The notes below the pieces were generated by a model. The model saw only the letters and a list, made by a program, of their open reading frames with translations, ran no database searches and was not told the DNA's origin. Below are positions 1 to 7,032 of a stretch of 64,000 nucleotides of DNA, in pieces. The translations under genes and the position numbers were made by a program. The first letter of the stretch is position 1. Every line of letters begins with the position of its first letter. The DNA is from an uncultured Pelagibacteraceae bacterium. Its GTDB lineage: Bacteria; Pseudomonadota; Alphaproteobacteria; Pelagibacterales; Pelagibacteraceae. The stretch covers positions 1 through 64,000 of the forward strand of contig CACAWX010000002.1 of NCBI GenBank assembly GCA_902536305.1, read 5' to 3'.

Positions 1-548
1 TGCTCCCAATTTTTCAATAATTTAGGTAAATCTTTTTTGTTATGATAACTTCCTTCCCCAATTTGCTCGGAGGAATTAAATGTTTGATTGATAATATTAT
101 CAATATTAATTAAAAATAAATTTTCTATTTCATTGATAAGTACTTTATAAGTTTTAGAAAATGTAAGAGTTTGTTTTTTTTTGGATAATTCAAAATTAAT
201 TTGTTTTTGATAAATTATTTTTCCTGTATCAATACCACAATCCACTTGATGAATTGTTATACCAGAAGGTGTGTTTTCAGCAAAAGACCAAAAATTAGGA
301 TGAGCACCTTTGTTATAGGGCAAAAAACTAATATGTAAATTAATTATCGGATATTTAAGATTATCAATAATATCTTTATCTATTATATGGCGATAACCAA
401 AACTAATAATAGAATTAAATTTTTTTGCTGTATTTAAATTAATTTTTTTTTGCGTTTGTTTTACACTCCATTTTTTTTTATGGAATTGAATTTTGTCAAT
501 AAGAGATGTTTGTTCATTATTATATCCTAGAAAGAGAATCTTTTTCAT
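1..548 (-). CDS. Formyltransferase-family protein (methionyl-tRNA/sugar-nucleotide formyltransferase fold), 3' end beyond window
   Basis: My translation of the minus strand from ATG at 548: MKKILFLGYNNEQTSLIDKIQF...YPIINLHISFLPYNKGAHPNFWSFAENTPSGITIHQVDCGIDTGKIIYQK. It has the NLHxSxLPxxxGxxPxxW and GxTIHxxDxGxDTGxII motifs. Not in the ORF track because it runs off the edge. Confidence 0.85.
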   Translation of the reverse strand, partial: MKKILFLGYNNEQTSLIDKIQFHKKKWSVKQTQKKINLNTAKKFNSIISFGYRHIIDKDIIDNLKYPIINLHISFLPYNKGAHPNFWSFAENTPSGITIHQVDCGIDTGKIIYQKQINFELSKKKQTLTFSKTYKVLINEIENLFLINIDNIINQTFNSSEQIGEGSYHNKKDLPKLLKNWE

Positions 549-567
549 ATAGAAATATTTACAAATA

Positions 568-592
568 GGGGCGTTCTGTTGCCAGGTGCATC
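568..592 (-). repeat. Copy 1 of tmRNA-3'-end-derived repeat (+ strand: GGGGCGTTCTGTTGCCAGGTGCATC)
   Basis: Matches the tmRNA 3' end over ~22 bp. Weaker, mostly transition-differing similarity continues further into the tmRNA (TGTTACAAAGTCAGATGCACC vs GGTAACGGGGTCCGGGGCACC in tmRNA sense). Confidence 0.88.
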
Positions 593-660
593 TGACTTTG
601 TAACATTATTCTTTATTATAAACCATTTGCAATTGTATAAAATCTTAAACTTTTAGAGAA

Positions 661-681
661 ATTACGTGTGGATTACGTGTG
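661..681 (+). repeat. Tandem 11-mer pair ATTACGTGTGG-ATTACGTGTG, left flank of the DUF3764-like ORF
   Basis: Seen directly; a near-identical direct copy lies at 1070-1088. Confidence 0.7.
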
Positions 682-741
682 AAATTTTATGCTAAAATCG
701 TGGGACAAAAAAAATTTTTAAATATAAATAAGGAGGTTTAT

Positions 742-1056
742 ATGGGAATACTAGTCAAAGGTGAAATTACAATCACAAAAGGATTTAAAACCTGGAAAGA
801 GATGGTTTATGCTCAGGACGAAAAATTAAAAGAACATGGAATAAAGTTTATTTTTGCAGGCACACAAAAAGATGATCCATCAAAACTACATACAGTAATG
901 CAATTTCCAAATATGGAAGCACTCCAATCTTTTAGGGATGATAAGCAACTTACTGAGAAAAGAAGGGAAGCCGGAGCTGTAATAGAAACTGCTGTAATGA
1001 CACCAATTTCAGATGAGCATCTTACTAACTATCCAGATGCATATTCTAAACACTAA
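742..1056 (+). CDS. DUF3764-like small protein (antibiotic-monooxygenase-like / dimeric alpha-beta barrel size class)
   Basis: ORF MGILVKGEITITKGFKTWKEMVYAQDEKLKEHGIKFIFAGTQKDDPSKLHTVMQFPN; AGGAGG Shine-Dalgarno just upstream of ATG 742. The track start at 679 is an over-extension. Confidence 0.65.
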   Translation: MGILVKGEITITKGFKTWKEMVYAQDEKLKEHGIKFIFAGTQKDDPSKLHTVMQFPNMEALQSFRDDKQLTEKRREAGAVIETAVMTPISDEHLTNYPDAYSKH

Positions 1057-1069
1057 TGGTTTATAAAAA

Positions 1070-1088
1070 ATTACGTGTAGATTACATG
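1070..1088 (+). repeat. Right-flank direct copy ATTACGTGTAGATTACATG
   Basis: 17/19 identical to 661-679, same orientation. Confidence 0.7.
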
Positions 1089-1147
1089 CAACAAGGTAAC
1101 ATAATTCTAATCGGTATTATTAATCAAAGATAATTATAAATTTGAAA

Positions 1148-1168
1148 GGGTCGTTCTGTTGCCAAGGG
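1148..1168 (-). repeat. Copy 2 of tmRNA-3'-end-derived repeat (+ strand: GGGTCGTTCTGTTGCCAAGGG)
   Basis: Shares the invariant GTTCTGTTGCCA core with the tmRNA 3' end. Confidence 0.85.
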
Positions 1169-1175
1169 ATTTATA

Positions 1176-1487
1176 TTAACAACCTTTTTTCTCTTTAATT
1201 CTATTTAAATGCAAAGCTCTCTCTTTAGCAGCAATTACTGCTTCCTCAACATTTTTCATTGTTATACCTGCACCAGGAAGAAAAAATAATATTGCCCCAA
1301 CATTATGTGGAGAACTCATTTTTTTTGCCTCTTGTGCTTCAAGTGCATACTTATTAGCTATTTCAATTTCTTTACTTAATTCTTCACAAGTTAGCTTGTT
1401 ATCATTCGGGCCTATAATATTTACTACTGTTGGAGTTGCGCAAGCTGTAAGGATAAATATAAATAATGTTATAATTGTTTTTTTCAT
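1176..1487 (-). CDS. Small lipoprotein
   Basis: MKKTIITLFIFILTACATP: signal peptide with lipobox LTAC. Only 7-8 bp separates each ORF end from the flanking repeat. Confidence 0.75.
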   Translation of the reverse strand: MKKTIITLFIFILTACATPTVVNIIGPNDNKLTCEELSKEIEIANKYALEAQEAKKMSSPHNVGAILFFLPGAGITMKNVEEAVIAAKERALHLNRIKEKKGC

Positions 1488-1495
1488 ATTTCAAA

Positions 1496-1519
1496 GGGGC
1501 GTTCTGTTGCCAGGCGCTC
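1496..1519 (-). repeat. Copy 3 of tmRNA-3'-end-derived repeat (+ strand: GGGGCGTTCTGTTGCCAGGCGCTC)
   Basis: Near-identical to the tmRNA 3' end. Confidence 0.88.
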
Positions 1520-1533
1520 AAACCTAGTTTATT

Positions 1534-2304
1534 TCATAAGTTAAATTTTGATTTGTTTAGAAAGAGTATGTCAGCAAAAAAAATTGATCCACCAAAAAGA
1601 GAATTATTGTGCAGTTCAATCCCGCTAAAACGATAGTTATATGGTAATAAATATTTTTCTATATCACTAAAATTTACATATTTTTCATAGACGTTGCTAA
1701 AGACAATCTCTATTTCTATTGCATCAATTTTTTGATTTTTAATCATATTTTCACAACCCATAAGCACTTTTTGTTCATACAATTGAGTATCTATTTTCAT
1801 AATATTGATATTATTTATAGAGTTTGTATTACAATAAGAGTCTACGGTATCTACATTAACCTCAATTTTTTTTGTGATATAGTTTTCTTTATCAATACCT
1901 AATTGTTCACTTCTTAGACTCAACCAGTCTGAGTCTTTTTTTATTTCAAAAAAAGAGGAATTTCCTGAATGACCTGCAATATTTAAAGTTTTTTTTTGTT
2001 TTTTATCCCCAACTGCAAGGTTAACTAAACTAATATTATCATAATTATTGTACTTTTTTTTTAAATAATTGAATTCTTCAGGTAATGGCTCAAAAGAATG
2101 AATTAAAGAGTTTTGATAAATTTTTAAAAACCTATCTATTGATTGACCCTTATTTGCCCCAATATCAAAAATTATAGGTTTATCATTTTTAATTATTTTT
2201 CGGTATATTTTATCAAAAGTTAAATAATTTATTTCCCTCTCATTTGGTTTTCTTCTTATTTCAAATCCAACCATATTAAAAATATTTTTTATCAGTTTTT
2301 TCAT
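1534..2304 (-). CDS. FkbM family methyltransferase
   Basis: IIFDIGANKGQSIDRFLKIY...IHSFEPLPEEFNYLKKKY...NIMKIDTQLYEQKVLMGCENMI: SAM-binding motif and FkbM-type layout. Confidence 0.85.
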   Translation of the reverse strand: MKKLIKNIFNMVGFEIRRKPNEREINYLTFDKIYRKIIKNDKPIIFDIGANKGQSIDRFLKIYQNSLIHSFEPLPEEFNYLKKKYNNYDNISLVNLAVGDKKQKKTLNIAGHSGNSSFFEIKKDSDWLSLRSEQLGIDKENYITKKIEVNVDTVDSYCNTNSINNINIMKIDTQLYEQKVLMGCENMIKNQKIDAIEIEIVFSNVYEKYVNFSDIEKYLLPYNYRFSGIELHNNSLFGGSIFFADILFLNKSKFNL

Positions 2305-2313
2305 AGATAATTA

Positions 2314-2343
2314 TTAAGGGTGTTCTGTTGCCAGGTCCCTTAA
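2314..2343 (-). repeat. Copy 4 of tmRNA-3'-end-derived repeat with a replaced stem (+ strand: TTAAGGG-TGTTCTGTTGCCAGGT-CCCTTAA)
   Basis: 15-nt GTTCTGTTGCCAGGT identical to the tmRNA copy; flanking 7-bp perfect inverted repeat. Confidence 0.88.
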
Positions 2344-2362
2344 ATATTAGTTAATATATTGA

Positions 2363-2722
2363 ATGTACGAATTATTTGCAAATCTTACTTTAATTATACA
2401 TTTAACTTTTATTTTATTTGTTATTTTTGGAGGATTACTTTTTTTTATTTTTTCAAAAATTATCTATATTCACTTCCCAGCATTATTATGGGGAATTTAT
2501 ATAGAACTAACTAATTCTGTTTGTCCATTAACTTATCTCGAAAATTGGTTTTTGTATAAAGGAGAATTAACAACCTATTCTAATGATTTTATTAACAACT
2601 ATCTTTTTCCAATAATTTATCCTGAGAGCTTAACTAATGAAATTCAAATATATCTTGGTATATCACTGATAGTTATAAATATTTTAATTTACGGATTAAT
2701 TTATAAAAGTTTTAAGAGATAA
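2363..2722 (+). CDS. DUF2784 family membrane protein
   Basis: MYELFANLTLIIHLTFILFVIFGGLL...NSVCPLTYLENWF: characteristic CPLTxLE motif and TM pattern. Confidence 0.8.
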   Translation: MYELFANLTLIIHLTFILFVIFGGLLFFIFSKIIYIHFPALLWGIYIELTNSVCPLTYLENWFLYKGELTTYSNDFINNYLFPIIYPESLTNEIQIYLGISLIVINILIYGLIYKSFKR

Positions 2723-2725
2723 TAA

Positions 2726-2750
2726 GGGGCGTTCTGTTGCCAGGTGCCCC
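2726..2750 (-). repeat. Copy 5 = native tmRNA 3' end (presumed ancestral site)
   Basis: GGGGCGTTCTGTTGCCAGGTGCCCC with perfect GGGGC/GCCCC stem, inside the tmRNA gene. Confidence 0.92.
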
Positions 2751-2984
2751 GGACCCCGTTACCTAATTAACAATGTTAATTAAGCTGCAAGTGCGTAACT
2801 TTCGTTAGCATTTGTAAATTAGCCCGTTACGTCGGAACCATCTCGTACGAAAGAATAGCCTTTAGACATCCGTCGATCCTAATTCACCCCCATAAGTTGT
2901 AAATGGTGGAGGTGGTGGGTACTGCCCCCACGTCCGTAATGTTTATTACGAAATTCGTTTATCGTCATAGTTGGAAAACCAACC
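2726..2984 (-). ncRNA. ssrA: Permuted two-piece alphaproteobacterial tmRNA (acceptor piece ~2904-2984; spacer 2892-2903; coding piece ~2726-2891)
   Basis: Minus strand: acceptor 3' end GGACGTGGGGGCAGTACCCACCACCTCCACCA, then loop ATAAGTTGTAAA (as read on +), then 5' end GGGGGTGAATTAGGATCGACGG. GGGGGTG pairs with CACCTCC over 7 bp (one G.U). Tag frame GCT AAC GAA AGT TAC GCA CTT GCA GCT TAA = ANESYALAA*. Coding piece ends GGGGCACCTGGCAACAGAACGCCCC. Confidence 0.94.
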
Positions 2985-3031
2985 CTATTAATATAAAACT
3001 CTTTAGCAGAGATTCAATAAATTATTTCAAA

Positions 3032-3979
3032 ATGAAACTTACAACAGAACAAAAGCAAGAAATTGCAGATCAACAAGCCCAAAAACACGAAACTAAAAGA
3101 GTTACCTCTCTTGAATTAGAAAAGATACTTTATGATGCTTTACCCGTTTTAGATCATGGTTTTGTAAGAGTTGTAGACTATATGGGAGACGATAGTTCCA
3201 TTGTTCAATCTGCAAGAGTTTCTTATGGAAAAGGAACAAAAAAAGTTTCTACTGATGAGGGATTAATTAAATATTTGATGAGACACTGGCATTCTACACC
3301 ATTTGAAATGTGTGAAATAAAATACCACGTCAAACTTCCAATCTTTATTGCTCGACAATGGATCAGACATAGAACTGCAAACGTAAATGAATATTCAGCT
3401 AGATATTCAATTTTAGATAAAGAATTTTATATTCCAGCAAAAGATCAATTATCAGCTCAATCAACTTCAAATAGACAAGGAAGAGGAGATTTAATTACTG
3501 GAGAGCAAGCTGATGAAGTTTTAAAAATTTTAAAAGATGATGCAACTAGAACCTATGATAATTACGAGAAAATGCTAAATGAAAGATTTGATGGCTCAAC
3601 AATTGATGAAGGCAAATCAGGTCTCGCAAGAGAATTAGCTAGAATGAATTTAACTTTAAATTCATACACACAGTGGTATTGGAAAACAGATTTATTAAAT
3701 CTACTTAACTTTTTATTTTTAAGAGCAGACAGTCATGCTCAATACGAGATAAGAGTTTATGCAGAAACTATGTTAGATACAGTTAAAAAATGGGTGCCAA
3801 TAACCCATTCAGCATTTTTAGATTATAGAGTGGGAGCAGTTCATGTTTCAGCTAAAGGTAAAAAAGTTATCCAACAAATGGCCAAAGGTGAAAAAGTAAG
3901 TCATGAAAGTTCAGGTCTTTCAAAAAGAGAATGGAATGAACTAATGACTTCTTTTGATTTTATTGAAAAGATTGTTTGA
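3032..3979 (+). CDS. thyX: Flavin-dependent thymidylate synthase
   Basis: [15 protein letters not shown] ThyX motif. Real start likely ATG 3032; the track start 2903 lies inside the tmRNA. Confidence 0.96.
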   Translation: MKLTTEQKQEIADQQAQKHETKRVTSLELEKILYDALPVLDHGFVRVVDYMGDDSSIVQSARVSYGKGTKKVSTDEGLIKYLMRHWHSTPFEMCEIKYHVKLPIFIARQWIRHRTANVNEYSARYSILDKEFYIPAKDQLSAQSTSNRQGRGDLITGEQADEVLKILKDDATRTYDNYEKMLNERFDGSTIDEGKSGLARELARMNLTLNSYTQWYWKTDLLNLLNFLFLRADSHAQYEIRVYAETMLDTVKKWVPITHSAFLDYRVGAVHVSAKGKKVIQQMAKGEKVSHESSGLSKREWNELMTSFDFIEKIV

Positions 3980-4787
3980 TTTTTTTTGCTATTTCTATAA
4001 ATAATTTAGATACCTCATGATCTGGATCTGAATGAGTTAAAGGATCACCTTTATCAGCTGAGACTCTCAAATCTTGATGAATTGGTAAATGACCTAAAAA
4101 TTCTTTATTAAATTCCTTTGCAGTTTTTTCTACTCCACTTTCGCCAAATATTTTATACTGTTTTCCATCATCTCCTTTGAAATAGCTCATATTGTCGATT
4201 AAACCTAAAATCTTAACACCTGTTTTATCAAACATTTGAATTCCTCTTTTTACATCTAGTAACGCTAAATCCTGTGGAGTTGATACAATTATTGCCCCAT
4301 CAACTTTAACTTCTTGAGCAAAAGTTAATTGGGTGTCTCCAGTGCCTGGCGGCATATCAATAATAATCACATCTCTATCTTTCCATAAAACTTTTTGTGT
4401 CATCGTCTTAATTGCGCTTATGACCATGGGACCTCTCCAAATCATTGGTGTTTGTTCATCAACTAAAAATCCCATAGACATGAATTGAGCATCATACTTC
4501 TCTAAAGGCATCATTGCTTTACCATCTTCACTTTTTGGTTTTTCATTTAAATCTATTAACTTTGGAAGTGATGGTCCGTATACGTCAGCATCCAAGATAC
4601 CAATTTTTAGTCCTAAACTTTGTAACGCAAATGCAATATTTATCGCTACGGTAGATTTACCTACACCTCCCTTTGCACTTGAGACTAAAATAGCAAACTT
4701 TGTTCCATTTATTGGAGTTTTAATAAATTTCTTAGGAGCAAGCTTTTCTTTAACTGCCCGGTCTATTTCTTCTTTTTTTTCGGTCAT
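3960..4787 (-). CDS. mrp: Mrp/ApbC Fe-S cluster carrier P-loop ATPase
   Basis: [31 protein letters not shown]. Start at MTEKKEE (4787). Confidence 0.93.
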   Translation of the reverse strand: MTEKKEEIDRAVKEKLAPKKFIKTPINGTKFAILVSSAKGGVGKSTVAINIAFALQSLGLKIGILDADVYGPSLPKLIDLNEKPKSEDGKAMMPLEKYDAQFMSMGFLVDEQTPMIWRGPMVISAIKTMTQKVLWKDRDVIIIDMPPGTGDTQLTFAQEVKVDGAIIVSTPQDLALLDVKRGIQMFDKTGVKILGLIDNMSYFKGDDGKQYKIFGESGVEKTAKEFNKEFLGHLPIHQDLRVSADKGDPLTHSDPDHEVSKLFIEIAKKIKQSFQ

Positions 4788-4841
4788 AATACCGCTTCTT
4801 CTTAACTTGTTTTTATAAGAAAAGTCACTATATAAAGTGAC

Positions 4842-5954
4842 ATGAGTTTCAAGGACAAGATATTTAAGAACCAATCTCCGTGGGGAACACCTCCAGGAGG
4901 AGGCGGTCGCTCGCCAGGGGGCAATGGATCAGGGACAAGACAAGATCCACCAAGTCTTGATGATATTATAAAAAATTTTCAAAAAACAATTAATAAATTT
5001 TCTGGCGGTAAATCAGGTGGCTCAAGACCAATAATAATTGGCTTATTAATTATTTTAGGACTTTACGTTGCTAGCGGTCTTTACCGAGTATTACCAGACG
5101 AGCAAGGTGTCGTTTTAAGATTTGGTAAATTTGTAAATACAACTCAGCCAGGATTGCACTATCATTTGCCGATGCCTGTTGAGAGAGTGTTAACTCCAAA
5201 AGTTACAAAAGTTAATCGAGTTGACGTTGGCTTTAGACCAGCGAGTGATAGCGGAAGATCATCTGGCGTTGGTAATGTTCCAGAAGAAAGTTTAATGCTT
5301 ACAGGAGATGAAAATATCGTTGATATAAACTATTCAGTATTTTGGGTAATAAAAGATGCTGGTAAGTTTTTATTTAATATTCAAAGTCCAGTAGAGACAG
5401 TAAAAGCAACTTCTGAAACAGCGATGAGAGAAGTTATTGCTAAAAATAATATACAAACGATTTTAACTGAGGGAAGAGCAAATATAGAAGTAGAGGTACA
5501 AGAAATTACACAACAAATTCTAGATGAGTATCAGTCAGGCATTCAAATTACACAAGTCCAAACCCAACAAGCTGATCCGCCGGAACAAGTTATTGATGCT
5601 TTTAGAGATGTACAGGCCGCAAGAGCCGATAGAGAAAGATCTAAAAACGAAGCCGAAGCTTATGCTAACGATGTGATACCAAGAGCACGAGGAGAAGCGG
5701 AACAAGTTTTACAACAAGCAGAAGCTTACAAAAAAGAAGTTGTTGCTAAAGCTGAAGGTGAAGCAAGTAGATTTTCTGCGATTTATAATGAGTACAGAAA
5801 TGCAAAACAAGTTACTCAAGAGAGAATGTATTTAGAGACAATGGAAAAAGTTTTAGCGGATATTGATAAAGTTATTATAGATAAAGAGTCTGGTTCAGGT
5901 GTTGTACCTTACTTACCATTACCAGAATTAAAAAAATCGGGGAGCACAAACTAA
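4842..5954 (+). CDS. hflK: FtsH protease modulator HflK
   Basis: Gly-rich N-terminus, single TM, SPFH/band-7 domain, ADPPEQVIDAFRDVQAARADRER. Confidence 0.94.
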   Translation: MSFKDKIFKNQSPWGTPPGGGGRSPGGNGSGTRQDPPSLDDIIKNFQKTINKFSGGKSGGSRPIIIGLLIILGLYVASGLYRVLPDEQGVVLRFGKFVNTTQPGLHYHLPMPVERVLTPKVTKVNRVDVGFRPASDSGRSSGVGNVPEESLMLTGDENIVDINYSVFWVIKDAGKFLFNIQSPVETVKATSETAMREVIAKNNIQTILTEGRANIEVEVQEITQQILDEYQSGIQITQVQTQQADPPEQVIDAFRDVQAARADRERSKNEAEAYANDVIPRARGEAEQVLQQAEAYKKEVVAKAEGEASRFSAIYNEYRNAKQVTQERMYLETMEKVLADIDKVIIDKESGSGVVPYLPLPELKKSGSTN

Positions 5955-6829
5955 TGAAAGTTGTTAAATTTATAATTCCAGCAATAGTTTTAATCGCTGT
6001 TGTTATATTTCAATCATTATTTATTGTACAAGAAATCAGTCAAGCTATAGTTCTTCAGTTTGGTGATCCAAAGAAGATTGTCACGAAAGCTGGCTTAAAT
6101 TTCAAACTACCATTTATTCAAAACGTGGTTTTCTTAGATAAAAGAATTTTAAATTTAGATAACGAGCCAGAAGAAGTTATCGCGGCCGACCAAAAAAGAT
6201 TAATCGTAGATGCAATAGCAAGATTTAAAATTGTAGATCCTTTAAAATTTTATATTTCAGTTGGAAACGAGAGAGTTGCAAGATCAAGACTTTCTACAAT
6301 AATAAATTCAAGAATAAGGGGTGTGCTTGGAACACAAGAATTAGCTACTCTTTTATCTACTGACAGAACTAAGCAAATGTCAATTATTCAAAACGATGTA
6401 AATACCGAGGCAAAAAACTTTGGAATAGAAATTGTTGATGTAAGAATTAAAAGAGCTGACTTACCCCCAGCAAACAGTGAAGCGATTTATTTAAGAATGC
6501 AAACTGAGAGAGAAAGAGAAGCTAAAGAATTTAGAGCACAAGGAGCAGAGATTGCACAGAAAATTAGATCAACAGCAGATAAAGACGTTACAGTAATCTT
6601 AGCTGAAGCAAATAAAAAATCAGAAATCATGAAAGGTGAAGGCGATGGTTTAAGGAATAAAATTTTTGCTGATGCCTTTGGACAAGACCCTCAATTCTTT
6701 GCATTCTATCGAGCCATGCAAGCCTACGAAAAAGCTTTAATTGGAGGAGAAACTTCTCTTGTACTATCTCCAGATAGCGAATTTTTTAAATTCTTTGGCA
6801 AAGCAATGAAGCCAGCCGTCAAAAGATAA
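5954..6829 (+). CDS. hflC: FtsH protease modulator HflC
   Basis: SPFH domain, adjacent to hflK. Confidence 0.94.
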   Translation: MKVVKFIIPAIVLIAVVIFQSLFIVQEISQAIVLQFGDPKKIVTKAGLNFKLPFIQNVVFLDKRILNLDNEPEEVIAADQKRLIVDAIARFKIVDPLKFYISVGNERVARSRLSTIINSRIRGVLGTQELATLLSTDRTKQMSIIQNDVNTEAKNFGIEIVDVRIKRADLPPANSEAIYLRMQTEREREAKEFRAQGAEIAQKIRSTADKDVTVILAEANKKSEIMKGEGDGLRNKIFADAFGQDPQFFAFYRAMQAYEKALIGGETSLVLSPDSEFFKFFGKAMKPAVKR

Positions 6830-6843
6830 TAAAATATAGATTT

Positions 6844-7032
6844 GTGGGAGAGCTTATTACAGCAATAGGATTGCTTTTTTTTATAGAAGGTTTGTTTCTC
6901 GCCATTTTCCCGTCAAGAATAAAAAATATGTTAGAGTTAATCAAAAATACACCAGAAAACAAACTGAGATCTTTTGGTGTAGTTTTTTTGATTATCGGTT
7001 TTTTAATAATTTGGTATATAAAAAGTTTATGA
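6844..7032 (+). CDS. DUF2065 small membrane protein (GTG start)
   Basis: Two-TM 62-aa protein, typical DUF2065 position after hflC. Confidence 0.75.
   Translation: MGELITAIGLLFFIEGLFLAIFPSRIKNMLELIKNTPENKLRSFGVVFLIIGFLIIWYIKSL

Noticed and set aside
568-2750. CRISPR array
   Set aside because: Repeats are separated by 350-820 bp of protein-coding DNA, not short uniform spacers; no cas genes.
1-2750. Conventional prophage or integrative element at ssrA
   Set aside because: No integrase, phage or conjugation gene is visible and repeats recur every <1 kb, unlike a single attL/attR pair. An integrase beyond position 1 cannot be excluded.
2903-3031. N-terminal extension of the thyX ORF
   Set aside because: Lies in the tmRNA acceptor piece; ThyX homology begins near ATG 3032.
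4788-4874. N-terminal extension of the mrp ORF
   Set aside because: Overlaps the divergent hflK start; MTEKKEE at 4787 is the better start.
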